Of a stretch of DNA of 37,478 nt, positions 8,580 to 17,579 are shown piece after piece. A program made the position numbers and the translations under genes. The stretch covers positions 1 to 37,478 of the forward strand of contig NZ_JAXIVU010000022.1 of the NCBI RefSeq assembly GCF_034259425.1, written 5' to 3'. The DNA is from Denitrificimonas halotolerans. Lineage in GTDB: Bacteria > Pseudomonadota > Gammaproteobacteria > Pseudomonadales > Pseudomonadaceae. Numbering within the stretch: the first letter of the stretch is position 1; each line of letters starts with the position of its first letter. Under the pieces are notes generated by a model, which was not told where the DNA came from, did no database searches, and saw only the letters and a program-made list of their open reading frames with translations.

Positions 8580-9491
8580 TTATACGGACGCTGCAGGACG
8601 CATATAGGAGATAGGAGCTGTGCTTGCATCTGCAAAAGTGACCACTTCCCAAGCATCAGGCTGCTCAATAAGGGTCCGAATGAGTCGATTGTTTAAAGCA
8701 TGTCCGGATTTATAGCCGCGGAACTCACCGATTAAGCTTTTACCAAGTAGGTATAAATCACCAATAGCATCGAGGATTTTATGCTTAACGAACTCATCTT
8801 CATAACGCAAACCATCTTCGTTCAATACAGAGTCTTCATCAACCACGATAGCGTTATCCACGCTACCGCCTAGTGCCAGGTTATTGGTACGTAAAAACTC
8901 AATATCACGCATAAAACCAAAGGTTCGTGCGCGGCTCACTTCTTTAACAAAAGAAGTACTGGAAAAATCTACGCATGCTGTTTGTGTTCTTCCAGCAAAT
9001 ACAGGATGGTCGAATTCGATTTCAAAACCGACTTTAAAACCTTCAAACGGCAAGAAAGTTGCGCGTTTACCATCTTCTTCTACTGTCACTTCGCGTAGAA
9101 TTCGAATGAACTCTTTGGGCGCCTCTTGCTCTTCTAATCCTGCGGATTGAATTAAAAACACAAACGGGCCAGCACTACCATCCATGATAGGCACTTCGGA
9201 AGCTGACAATTCAACATAAGCGTTATCAATTCCCAAACCAGCCATGGCAGATAACAAATGCTCAACCGTATCCACCTTTACATCGCCTTTTATAAGGGTA
9301 GTGGACATAGTGGTTTCACCCACATTTTTTGCTAGGGCAGGTATTTCGACAACTGGATCTAAGTCCATGCGACGAAATACGATACCCGTATCCACTGGTG
9401 CGGGGCGTAAGGTCAAGTAAACCTTCTCACCTGAGTGCAATCCAATACCTGTGGCACGGATAATGTTTTTTAATGTGCGTTGTCTAATCAT
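8580..9491 (-). CDS. lpxC: UDP-3-O-acyl-N-acetylglucosamine deacetylase
   Basis: LpxC is the zinc-dependent deacetylase that commits UDP-acyl-GlcNAc to lipid A synthesis. The 303-residue protein has the expected zinc ligands His78 (in VEHLLSAMAG), His237 and Asp241 (in KHKILDAIGD). The start MIRQRTLKNIIRATGIGLHSG is the standard N-terminus, although the ribosome-binding site in front is weak. It is the last gene of the division cluster, 103 bases after ftsZ, with a strong hairpin in that gap. The protein is regulated by proteolysis in enterobacteria; nothing in the sequence shows whether that applies here. Confidence 0.97.
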   Translation of the reverse strand: MIRQRTLKNIIRATGIGLHSGEKVYLTLRPAPVDTGIVFRRMDLDPVVEIPALAKNVGETTMSTTLIKGDVKVDTVEHLLSAMAGLGIDNAYVELSASEVPIMDGSAGPFVFLIQSAGLEEQEAPKEFIRILREVTVEEDGKRATFLPFEGFKVGFEIEFDHPVFAGRTQTACVDFSSTSFVKEVSRARTFGFMRDIEFLRTNNLALGGSVDNAIVVDEDSVLNEDGLRYEDEFVKHKILDAIGDLYLLGKSLIGEFRGYKSGHALNNRLIRTLIEQPDAWEVVTFADASTAPISYMRPAASV

Positions 9492-9536
9492 GACTTAAGC
9501 CGCTGCTATACCGATTGAGAATAGGTTTCAATAATT

Positions 9537-9560
9537 CGCAGCATCTTAACAGATGCTGCG
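9537..9560 (-). terminator. Strong hairpin between ftsZ and lpxC
   Basis: A perfect 10-base stem (CGCAGCATCT at 9537-9546 with AGATGCTGCG at 9551-9560) closed by a TAAC loop. No clean T-tract follows on either strand (AATTATTG on the minus strand). It may act as a partial terminator or as an mRNA processing or stability element that separates ftsZ from lpxC expression. Confidence 0.5.
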
Positions 9561-9594
9561 TAAATAAAGAAATCGAGCCGCAATCTATACGTGA

Positions 9595-10782
9595 TTAATC
9601 AGCCTGACGTCGTAAGAACGCCGGAATGTCCAAGTAATCCATCTCCTCCTGATCTCTTGGCTTACTGGCTGTCGCTGCAGTACCTGCTGTGCGGCGCTGT
9701 ATTACAGGGCGATCATACTGATCGTAATCCACTTCTTGACCTTCCTCTAAAGGTTTCATCTCTGGTAAAGTCGCCACAACTTTATGCGGGCCATTATCGA
9801 TGATTTTCTTCACAGGCTTTTCAACACGCTCGTCTAAACCCGTAGCAACGACTGTCACATACAACTCATCACGCATATCAGGGTCAATGACAGTCCCCAC
9901 CTTGACCATGGCTTCATCAGAAGCAAAATCTTCGATGATGCTACCAACTTCAGCATACTCACCTAAAGACAGATCAGGGCCTGCGGTAATATTCACCAAA
10001 ATACCGCGTGCGCCATGCAGATTAACATCTTCAAGCAGCGGATTGCGGATTGCCTCTTCTGTAGCTTCACGTGCACGGTTTGGTCCGCTGGCACAGCCTG
10101 TGCCCATCATTGCCATACCCATTTCACTCATCACAGTTTTAACGTCAGCAAAGTCCACGTTAATCATACCTGGACGTTTAATGATGTCGGAAATACCACG
10201 GACAGCACCAGCTAACACATCATCGGCCTTAGCAAAAGCCGACAGTAAACTGGCATCTTTACCTAAGATCGTCAGTAATTTTTCGTTCGGAATAGTAATC
10301 AGTGAATCTACATGCTCACTTAAGGCGCGGATACCTTCGTTCGCAATCTGTAGACGACGACGCCCTTCAAAAGGGAACGGACGTGTTACCACTGCCACTG
10401 TTAAAATACCCAACTCTTTAGCTACCTGAGCAATAATTGGCGCTGCACCAGTACCTGTACCACCACCCATACCAGTGGTAATAAAAAGCATATCTGTGCC
10501 TTGCAGGACTTCTGCAATACGCTCACGGTCTTCTTCAGCAGCTTTACGACCGACTTCCGGATCAGTTCCGGCACCTAAACCTTTAGTAACATTGGTGCCC
10601 AACTGCAGCACTGTACGTGCTGTGACGTCACGCAGTGCTTGTGCGTCGGTATTGGCACAAATAAATTCCACACCTTCAATGGTATTCGCAACCATGTGAT
10701 TAACAGCATTACCGCCACCACCGCCGACACCTATGACTTTAATTACAGCACTTTGCGGAGTCTGATCAACTAGCTCAAACAT
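9595..10782 (-). CDS. ftsZ: Cell division protein FtsZ
   Basis: The tubulin-like GTPase that forms the Z ring at mid-cell. The 395-residue protein has the glycine-rich GTP signature GGGTGTG at 106-112 and the N-terminal GVGGGGGNAV loop. The T7 catalytic loop reads NVDFADVKTVM near residue 205. After a variable linker it ends with the conserved tail DYLDIPAFLRRQAD that binds FtsA and ZipA. The ATG is preceded by AAGGAGAGG, a very strong ribosome-binding site that fits the high level of FtsZ needed. It follows ftsA after 52 bases that contain a small hairpin (10811-10824). Confidence 0.99.
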   Translation of the reverse strand: MFELVDQTPQSAVIKVIGVGGGGGNAVNHMVANTIEGVEFICANTDAQALRDVTARTVLQLGTNVTKGLGAGTDPEVGRKAAEEDRERIAEVLQGTDMLFITTGMGGGTGTGAAPIIAQVAKELGILTVAVVTRPFPFEGRRRLQIANEGIRALSEHVDSLITIPNEKLLTILGKDASLLSAFAKADDVLAGAVRGISDIIKRPGMINVDFADVKTVMSEMGMAMMGTGCASGPNRAREATEEAIRNPLLEDVNLHGARGILVNITAGPDLSLGEYAEVGSIIEDFASDEAMVKVGTVIDPDMRDELYVTVVATGLDERVEKPVKKIIDNGPHKVVATLPEMKPLEEGQEVDYDQYDRPVIQRRTAGTAATASKPRDQEEMDYLDIPAFLRRQAD

Positions 10783-10834
10783 AGCCCTCTCCTTCCTTTA
10801 TAGTTATAGTCCAGCCATTGCTGGTTTATTAATT

Positions 10835-12079
10835 TTATAATTGATTCTGTAACCAGCGTTTAAACCTTATAAACACAGGCTCTTTATCTTCTTGGTAATG
10901 CCCTGACCCCGGCACTATGCTGCCCTCGGTTTGTTTGCGCAGCCCATAAGCAAGCAAACCCACTGCAGTTGAATACACTGGATTATCAGCAACATCGCCC
11001 ACACCTTTAATGCCTTGGGGCGTTCCTAAGCGCACCGGCATATGGAAAATCTCTTCAGCTAACTCCACCGCACCTTCTATCTTCGCGCTACCGCCGGTCA
11101 GCACAATACCAGCGGGGATCATGTCCTCATAACCACTGCGGCGCAGCTCAGCTAAAATCAAGCTAAAGAGCTCTTCATAGCGCGGCTCAACAACTTCCGC
11201 CAGTGCTTGACGCGATAGCTCACGGGGCGCACGATCACCTACGCTAGGCACCTTGATCATTTCATCTGGACCCGCCAACTTAGCTAGTGCACAGGCATAA
11301 CGTACCTTAATTTCCTCCGCATATTGCGTTGGTGTACGTAATGCCATTGCAATATCGTTGGTAACTTGGTCTCCTGCAATAGGAATGACTGCAGTATGAC
11401 GAATAGCACCTTCAGTAAAGATAGCGATATCGGAGGTCCCGCCGCCTATATCCACCAAACAAACACCTAACTCTTTTTCATCTTCAGTCAGCACAGCATG
11501 TGCAGATGCCAACTGCTCCAAAATCATGTCATCTATGGCTAAACCACAACGCTGTACACACTTTTCAATATTTTGTGACGCATTGATCGCACAGGTTACA
11601 ACGTGCACTCGTGCTTCTAAGCGGACACCTGACATCCCTAATGGTTCACGTACTCCGCCTTGACTATCGATCACATAATCTTGAGCTAGAGTGTGGAGCA
11701 CTTTTTGATCCGTCGGAATAGCGACTGCTTGTGCAGCATCCAGTACACGCTCGAGATCCGCACGACTCACTTCACGATCACGGATCGCAACAATACCGTC
11801 TGAGTTTTGACTGCGAATATGACTGCCTGCAATACCTACAAAAGCGGAATGTATGTGGCAAGATGCCATTTTCTGTGCATCTTCAAGAGCACGCTGCAAT
11901 GACTGCACTGTGGACTCAATATTGATCACAACACCTTTCTTGAGGCCTCGTGTAGGGTGCGTACCTATGCCGATCACATTCAATTCGCCCTCAGGAGTGA
12001 CTTCGGCGACCAAGGCCACAACTTTGGAGGTACCTATATCTAGCCCAACAATCATGTTGTGGTTATTTTCATGTGCCAT
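10835..12079 (-). CDS. ftsA: Cell division protein FtsA
   Basis: FtsA is the actin-like ATPase that tethers FtsZ to the membrane. The protein of 414 residues has the N-terminal phosphate loop region MIVGLDIGTSKV, the second phosphate motif VDIGGGTSDIAIF and the late GIVLTGGSAKIEG motif. It ends with an amphipathic membrane-targeting helix (FIRFKRWLQNQL). The start is the ATG preceded by AGGAG; an in-frame GTG 18 bases upstream would swallow that ribosome-binding site and is unlikely. It follows the ftsQ stop codon by 14 bases. Confidence 0.97.
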   Translation of the reverse strand: MAHENNHNMIVGLDIGTSKVVALVAEVTPEGELNVIGIGTHPTRGLKKGVVINIESTVQSLQRALEDAQKMASCHIHSAFVGIAGSHIRSQNSDGIVAIRDREVSRADLERVLDAAQAVAIPTDQKVLHTLAQDYVIDSQGGVREPLGMSGVRLEARVHVVTCAINASQNIEKCVQRCGLAIDDMILEQLASAHAVLTEDEKELGVCLVDIGGGTSDIAIFTEGAIRHTAVIPIAGDQVTNDIAMALRTPTQYAEEIKVRYACALAKLAGPDEMIKVPSVGDRAPRELSRQALAEVVEPRYEELFSLILAELRRSGYEDMIPAGIVLTGGSAKIEGAVELAEEIFHMPVRLGTPQGIKGVGDVADNPVYSTAVGLLAYGLRKQTEGSIVPGSGHYQEDKEPVFIRFKRWLQNQL

Positions 12080-12093
12080 TAATTCTCTCTCCT

Positions 12094-12924
12094 TCACTGT
12101 GCCACCACTGCTGTAGTTTCACTTTCACTCGGGGTGCGCCAAGCTACAGCTAAGCCATTGGCATAGCGCAAATCAACCCGCTCAATTTTATCAGTCAGCC
12201 CCTGCAGCTCTTTCTCATAAACCACAGCAAAACGACGTATCTTCTCAACCAAATGATCCCGCCCAAACAACAACTTCAAACCTGTCTGAGTGGTAACAAA
12301 CCAACTGCCACGCTCACGCATCTCTAACTCTTTAACTGAGTACCCTAAAGGGCGTAACGCTTGACTAAACGCCAAGTACTGCTGCATTACTCGTAACTGT
12401 GTATCCTTCGGCCCGTACAACTGCGGCAAATGGCTATACGCATCAACGTCTACCGCAGTAAACAAATAGCCCTGTGTACTTAATAAAGCGTCATTCCCCC
12501 AGCGCGCGACAGGCAATTGCTCTTGAATAATAATTTGTAATTGACTCGGCCAGACCCGACTCACCTCTGCATTTGCCACCCAAGGCAATTCATCAATGGC
12601 ATTACGTACCGCGGCAATATCTACCGTGAAAAAAGTTCCGGCAGTGTACGGCATGGACTGCTGTTCAATAATGCGCCGGTTCGCAACAGTTAAATCACCT
12701 AATACCCGCACCGTAGTAATTTGCGGATCAATATGTGGGCGCAGCGCCTGCCAACCACGCTCAAAATGAAGCACTACACCGAGTAAAATACCGCATAAAG
12801 CCACAAAACCGATGAGCTTCCAGTTTGGCTCAGGCAACTGCCGCGCAACCGCACGGCGCGGCTGCGTTTGGCGCGTCGCTCCTCGCTTTGCTGCAGTTTT
12901 CTTGACTCGCGGTGCTTTGCCCAC
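12094..12924 (-). CDS. ftsQ: Cell division protein FtsQ
   Basis: FtsQ is a bitopic inner-membrane protein that bridges early and late divisome proteins through FtsB and FtsL. This one has 276 residues. A basic cytoplasmic N-terminus of about 35 residues precedes a membrane span (LIGFVALCGILLGVVLHF). A POTRA-like region follows near residues 60-130, with VRVLGDLTVANRRIIEQ and IDELPWVANAEVSRVWPSQL, and then the FtsQ beta domain. The start is GTG with GAGG/AAGG signals overlapping the ddlB stop codon; the gap to ddlB is 4 bases. Confidence 0.94.
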   Translation of the reverse strand: MGKAPRVKKTAAKRGATRQTQPRRAVARQLPEPNWKLIGFVALCGILLGVVLHFERGWQALRPHIDPQITTVRVLGDLTVANRRIIEQQSMPYTAGTFFTVDIAAVRNAIDELPWVANAEVSRVWPSQLQIIIQEQLPVARWGNDALLSTQGYLFTAVDVDAYSHLPQLYGPKDTQLRVMQQYLAFSQALRPLGYSVKELEMRERGSWFVTTQTGLKLLFGRDHLVEKIRRFAVVYEKELQGLTDKIERVDLRYANGLAVAWRTPSESETTAVVAQ

Positions 12925-12928
12925 AGCC

Positions 12929-13855
12929 TTAACCTCGCGCCTGCAATGTTCCGGCTAAAATCTTTAACACCAACCCAGTAAAGTCTAGACCAGCTGCTTG
13001 AGCAGCCATGGGCACTAAACTGTGATCCGTCATACCAGGCACAGTGTTCACTTCTAATAACCAGAAATTACCTTGCATGTCCTGCATAAAGTCAGCACGC
13101 CCCCAACCAACCACACCCAAAGCTTGGCAAGCACGCGCAGTTAAATCACGCAGCTCTGCTTCTTTGTCTGCATCCAAACCACAAGGAATTTCATATCGAG
13201 TATCGTTCGACAAATACTTCGCTTCATAATCATAAAATGCATTGTTAGTACCTAAACGAATTGGTGGTAATACCTCTTCGCCTAAGATAGCCACAGTAAA
13301 TTCTGGCCCAGTAATCCACTGTTCTACTAATACTTGTGAATCAAACTGCCGCGCACCCTGCCAAGCTGCTAACAAAGCTTCTAAATCATCCACCTTAGCC
13401 ATACCAATGCTAGACCCTTCGGTAGCAGGCTTAACAATCATGGGGAAACCTAGTTTTTCTGCTGCATTATGGCAGTCCTGCTCACTAGCCAAAGTTGCAT
13501 GGCGAGGAGTGGGTAAACCTAAACTATGCCACACCTGTTTGGTTCGCAACTTGTCCATAGCCAACGCTGAAGCTAGAACTCCACTCCCTGTATAGGGAAT
13601 ACCGGCACACTCAAGCAAGCCTTGCACAGTGCCATCCTCACCACCCCGACCATGTAGCACAATAAAGGCACGATCAATCTGTTGCTCAGCTAAGCGCTGC
13701 AATAAATCAGCCCCCACATCAATGCCAAAAGCATCCACACCTGCAGCTTGTAATGCTGCCAAAACAGCAGCCCCAGATTTTAAAGAAACCTCACGCTCAG
13801 CACTGCGACCACCATACAAAACGGCAACACGTCCTAAAGCTTTAACATCGATCAT
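12929..13855 (-). CDS. ddlB: D-alanine--D-alanine ligase B
   Basis: An ATP-grasp ligase that makes the D-Ala-D-Ala dipeptide used by MurF. The 308-residue length fits the short DdlB type. Seen motifs are VLYGGRSAEREVSLKSG at the N-terminus, VLHGRGGEDGTVQG, the ATP-grasp segment MIVKPATEGSSIGM, and the C-terminal metal site WLLEVNTVPGMTDHSLVP. It starts at an ATG overlapping the murC stop (ATGA), with AGGAGG upstream inside murC, so translation is coupled. Confidence 0.97.
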   Translation of the reverse strand: MIDVKALGRVAVLYGGRSAEREVSLKSGAAVLAALQAAGVDAFGIDVGADLLQRLAEQQIDRAFIVLHGRGGEDGTVQGLLECAGIPYTGSGVLASALAMDKLRTKQVWHSLGLPTPRHATLASEQDCHNAAEKLGFPMIVKPATEGSSIGMAKVDDLEALLAAWQGARQFDSQVLVEQWITGPEFTVAILGEEVLPPIRLGTNNAFYDYEAKYLSNDTRYEIPCGLDADKEAELRDLTARACQALGVVGWGRADFMQDMQGNFWLLEVNTVPGMTDHSLVPMAAQAAGLDFTGLVLKILAGTLQARG

Positions 13856-15306
13856 GAGTGTGCCTCCTGAGCATCAATAGCAAATAATGGGTGCTTAAGT
13901 AAATTTGGTGCAATACCGCCAATATCACCAGCGCCTTGACAGAGCAAAATATCGCCAGGTTGCAATAAAGGTTTAATTAAAGGTGCAATATCAACACCAC
14001 GCTCCACATAAAGGGGATCAATACGACCACGCTGTCGAATGCTATGACACAGTTGGCGACTCCCTGCTCCAGGAATTGGTTCTTCTCCGGCGGGATAAAC
14101 TTCCAACATCACCAAAACACTGGTTTCTCCCAAAACTTGAACAAAGTCTTCATATAAGTCACGAGTACGACTGTATCGATGCGGTTGATAAACCATCACC
14201 AGACGACGACCTGGCCAACCATCGTGCACGGCCTTAATCACTGCAGCCACTTCACTTGGGTGATGACCATAGTCATCAACCAGCATGACGCTACCACCAG
14301 CAACGGGCAGCTCACCACAAATCTGAAAGCGACGACCAACACCTTCAAAACCTGATAGGCCCGCAATGATAGCTTCATCAGCAATACCTTCATCGGTTGC
14401 AATAGCAATGGTTGCTAGCGCATTCAGCACATTATGCTTACCTGGCATATTCACTGACACCGGTAATGGCTCGTGACCTTTACGCAACACAGTAAACGAG
14501 GTACGCATACCTTGTTGCGATATATCAACCGCACGTAAGTCAGCATCCTCGGAAAAACCGTAGGTCAGCATCGGACGTTTAACTTGCTTCGCAATGTCAC
14601 GTACAGATGGATCATCCACACACAGCACCGCTAAGCCATAAAACGGCAAATTATGCAAAAAATCGACAAACGTCTTTTTTAACTTATTAAAGTCACCGCC
14701 ATAAGTGCTCATATGATCGGCATCAATATTAGTAACAACCGATACCATGGGCTGTAAATGCAAGAAGCTGGCATCACTTTCATCAGCTTCAGCAATTAAA
14801 TAGCAGCCAGCACCTAGCTGGGCATTGCTACCAGCAGCATTCAGGCGCCCACCAATCACAAATGTTGGATCCAACCCCGCGGCAGCAAACACTGAGGCTA
14901 GCAAACTGGTTGTCGTAGTTTTACCATGAGTACCCGCTACAGCAATGCCATGACGGTAACGCATCAGCTCAGCGAGCATTTCTGCACGTGGCACGACTGG
15001 AATACGACGCTCTAAACCACGAGCAACCTCAGGGTTGGATGGGTTAATCGCACTCGAGACCACCAATACATCGGCATTTTCAACATTCTCTGCATGGTGA
15101 CCAAAGACCACTTGCACACCTAGACTTTGCAACCGTTCGGTGACTGCAGAAGGTTTTAAGTCTGAACCGGAGACTTCATAACCAAGATTACGCAAAACTT
15201 CAGCAATACCGCACATTCCAGTACCGCCAATACCAATAAAATGGATTCGACGAATACGACGCATACGGCGCATTTCAGCAGAGGTTAGTTGGAGCAAATC
15301 AACCAC
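13852..15306 (-). CDS. murC: UDP-N-acetylmuramate--L-alanine ligase
   Basis: MurC adds the first amino acid, L-Ala, to UDP-MurNAc. The protein has 484 residues. It shows the Rossmann-like start HFIGIGGTGMCGIAEVL, the ATP loop GTHGKTTTTSLLA, and the central ligase motifs EADESDASFL and MPGKHNVLNALA. The C-terminal domain carries DDYGHHPSEVAA. The GTG start sits 6 bases after a GGAGG inside murG and gives an N-terminal extension like that of other Pseudomonas MurC proteins. It overlaps the end of murG by 8 bases. Confidence 0.97.
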   Translation of the reverse strand: MVDLLQLTSAEMRRMRRIRRIHFIGIGGTGMCGIAEVLRNLGYEVSGSDLKPSAVTERLQSLGVQVVFGHHAENVENADVLVVSSAINPSNPEVARGLERRIPVVPRAEMLAELMRYRHGIAVAGTHGKTTTTSLLASVFAAAGLDPTFVIGGRLNAAGSNAQLGAGCYLIAEADESDASFLHLQPMVSVVTNIDADHMSTYGGDFNKLKKTFVDFLHNLPFYGLAVLCVDDPSVRDIAKQVKRPMLTYGFSEDADLRAVDISQQGMRTSFTVLRKGHEPLPVSVNMPGKHNVLNALATIAIATDEGIADEAIIAGLSGFEGVGRRFQICGELPVAGGSVMLVDDYGHHPSEVAAVIKAVHDGWPGRRLVMVYQPHRYSRTRDLYEDFVQVLGETSVLVMLEVYPAGEEPIPGAGSRQLCHSIRQRGRIDPLYVERGVDIAPLIKPLLQPGDILLCQGAGDIGGIAPNLLKHPLFAIDAQEAHS

Positions 15307-16369
15307 GCGCCACCTCCAAACATAGACTCACAACATCTTGTGTAGCTTCTGGCTGAGCTAACAAACGTGCCTGCTCGCCCATGGCTTTAATACGGTTCTT
15401 GTCCATCAATACCTCGGTTAACTGTGCAGCCAGATCATCTGCATTGGTAGTATGTTGTGGCAACAGGATGGCAGCCCCCTGCTTTGCCAAAAATTCAGCA
15501 TTGCGCGTTTGATGGTCATCAATAGCATGGGGTAAAGGCACTAAAAATGAGCCTCGGCCTGTTGCCGCTAACTCACTGATAGTAAGCGCCCCTGCTCGAC
15601 AAATCACTAAATCAGCCTCAGCATAAGCACCGGCCATGTCACGCATAAAAGGTACAACTTGAGCTGCAACACCGGCTTGCAAGTAACGCTCACGAGTGAC
15701 CTCGTCATGGTCACGCCCCGCCTGATGCAAGACAGCAGGACGCAACTGCGGCTCAATTTTAGCTAAAGCAGCAGGCACTAATTTATTCAATGGCTCTGCA
15801 CCTAAACTACCACCTACAACAAACAACCGTGTTGTTCGATCTGTCAAGCCATCCACTGTTGCAGTATTAAACAACTCTTCGCGTACGGGATTACCCGTAG
15901 TGATGCAATTCTTACGCTGTGTAAAAGTGTTTGGGAAAGCTTCACAAATGCGCGTGGCAAACTTAGCTAAGATACGATTTGCCGTACCCGCCACGGCATT
16001 TTGCTCATGAATCACCAAAGGGATCGAGGCAATTTTTGCAGCCAAACCACCAGGTCCCGTGACATAACCACCAAAGCCGAGTACACAAACTGGTTTCAGC
16101 TCACGCATCAAACGCTGAGCCTGCAATAAAGACCCTAACATTTTAAAAGGTGCAGCAAGCAATGAGCCCACGCCTTTACCGCGCACACCGCTGATATTCA
16201 AAGTATGTAAAGTATACCCAGCAGTCGGTACCAGCTCGTTTTCAATGCCGCGACCTGCACCAAGCCAATGCACTTGGTAACCGCGCTGAGTAAAGACTTG
16301 AGCACAAGCTAATGCTGGAAAAACGTGTCCACCCGTACCTGCGGCCATAATTAAAATATTACCCGGCAT
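15299..16369 (-). CDS. murG: Lipid II synthase (UDP-GlcNAc transferase MurG)
   Basis: MurG is the peripheral membrane glycosyltransferase that adds GlcNAc to lipid I. The 356-residue length is normal. It has the N-terminal GTGGHVFPALA loop, the HEQNAVAGTANR segment, and the C-terminal donor-site region VICRAGALTISELAATG. The chosen ATG is preceded by AAAGGAG; a TTG 27 bases upstream would include that site and give an N-terminus unlike the family. The gene overlaps ftsW by 11 bases. Confidence 0.96.
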   Translation of the reverse strand: MPGNILIMAAGTGGHVFPALACAQVFTQRGYQVHWLGAGRGIENELVPTAGYTLHTLNISGVRGKGVGSLLAAPFKMLGSLLQAQRLMRELKPVCVLGFGGYVTGPGGLAAKIASIPLVIHEQNAVAGTANRILAKFATRICEAFPNTFTQRKNCITTGNPVREELFNTATVDGLTDRTTRLFVVGGSLGAEPLNKLVPAALAKIEPQLRPAVLHQAGRDHDEVTRERYLQAGVAAQVVPFMRDMAGAYAEADLVICRAGALTISELAATGRGSFLVPLPHAIDDHQTRNAEFLAKQGAAILLPQHTTNADDLAAQLTEVLMDKNRIKAMGEQARLLAQPEATQDVVSLCLEVARG

Positions 16370-17579
16370 TGCGCACTCCTTTAGCGATAGCAGCAATCTG
16401 TGCCTTACTTAACGAATTAGCAGAAGGTAACTGAGTCCGCCGTTCCCACTCAATGCGCAATAAAATTGCCAAACTGACACAACACACAACTAAAGAGCTT
16501 CCACCATAACTGATAAAAGGCAAAGTCAACCCTTTAGTAGGAAGCAACCCAGTATTTACACCAAGATTAATCACAACCTGTGCAATCCAAAGCAACGCCA
16601 GCCCATAAGCCACATAAGCTGAGTAATACTGCTTTGCCTGCTCAGCCCACACTCCAATAAATAAAGCTCGAATGCTCACAAAAGTGAATAAAGCGAGAGT
16701 CGTTAATGCACCGACCATCCCGAGTTCTTCAGCTAAAACTGAAAATACAAAATCTGTATGTGCTTCGGGTAGAAAAAACTGTTTTTGGATACTGTTACCC
16801 AATCCCAACCCAAGCCACTCACCTCGGCCAAAACCAATTAAAGCCTGAGTTAATTGATAACCAGAGCCATATTGATCTTCCCAAGGATTCGTAAAACTGG
16901 TTAAACGGGCTAAGTGATAACCTTCTAAACCTACAAACTGCACCATCATCAGCGCTAATAAGCCTAATAGCGGTAATGACAGCGCAAGACGCACACCACC
17001 TAGGTACAGCATTACCACCACAGTCCCAAACATGACCACCGCGGCACCGTAATCTGGCTCTTTAATCAGCAGGCCTGCCATCAATACAGCTAAAATCAAT
17101 GGCTTTAACAGGCCGCGTAAACGTTGCTTCACTTCTGCTTGACGACGTACTAAAAAGCCCGCTAGAAAAATCACCATAAACAACTTAGCTAGCTCAGATG
17201 GCTGCACGTTAATTGGCCCCATTCCAATCCAGCGCATTGAACCATTGACCTCACGCCCAATTCCCGGAATCAACACTAGAATGAGAGCAATAAAGGCACT
17301 GACCAACAGCCAACCACTGTAACGCTTCCAAGTTGACATCGGAACCAACAAGGTGATGCCACCTGCTATTAAAGCAATCACGATATAAATCATGTGCCGA
17401 ATAAAATAATAGAAAGTGTTACCCGTATTTGTATCAGCAACAGCCGAAGAGGCTGAAGCAATCATCACCAATCCAATGCCCATCAGCAAAAAACAAGCTG
17501 ACAACATGGGGAAGTCAATATCAATTTGATTGTTATGACGCCACGGTGACGGCTGCGATAGCAAATCACGAATTTTCAT
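16359..17579 (-). CDS. ftsW: Septal peptidoglycan glycosyltransferase FtsW
   Basis: A SEDS-family polytopic membrane protein that polymerises Lipid II at the septum together with FtsI. The 406 residues contain about ten hydrophobic spans. Family signatures are PINVQPSELAKLFMV and, near the C-terminus, NLGVNTGLLPTKGLTLPFISYGGSSL (read in two parts: NLGVNTGLLP and LPFISYGGSSL). It starts at an ATG overlapping the murD stop codon by 4 bases. Confidence 0.96.
   Translation of the reverse strand: MKIRDLLSQPSPWRHNNQIDIDFPMLSACFLLMGIGLVMIASASSAVADTNTGNTFYYFIRHMIYIVIALIAGGITLLVPMSTWKRYSGWLLVSAFIALILVLIPGIGREVNGSMRWIGMGPINVQPSELAKLFMVIFLAGFLVRRQAEVKQRLRGLLKPLILAVLMAGLLIKEPDYGAAVVMFGTVVVMLYLGGVRLALSLPLLGLLALMMVQFVGLEGYHLARLTSFTNPWEDQYGSGYQLTQALIGFGRGEWLGLGLGNSIQKQFFLPEAHTDFVFSVLAEELGMVGALTTLALFTFVSIRALFIGVWAEQAKQYYSAYVAYGLALLWIAQVVINLGVNTGLLPTKGLTLPFISYGGSSLVVCCVSLAILLRIEWERRTQLPSANSLSKAQIAAIAKGVRNAG

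Noticed and set aside
9800..10429. 209-codon open frame on the plus strand inside ftsZ
   Set aside because: It is antisense to a fully conserved FtsZ, has low-complexity Ser/Pro/Thr content, no ribosome-binding site and no recognisable domain. It follows from codon bias on the coding strand.
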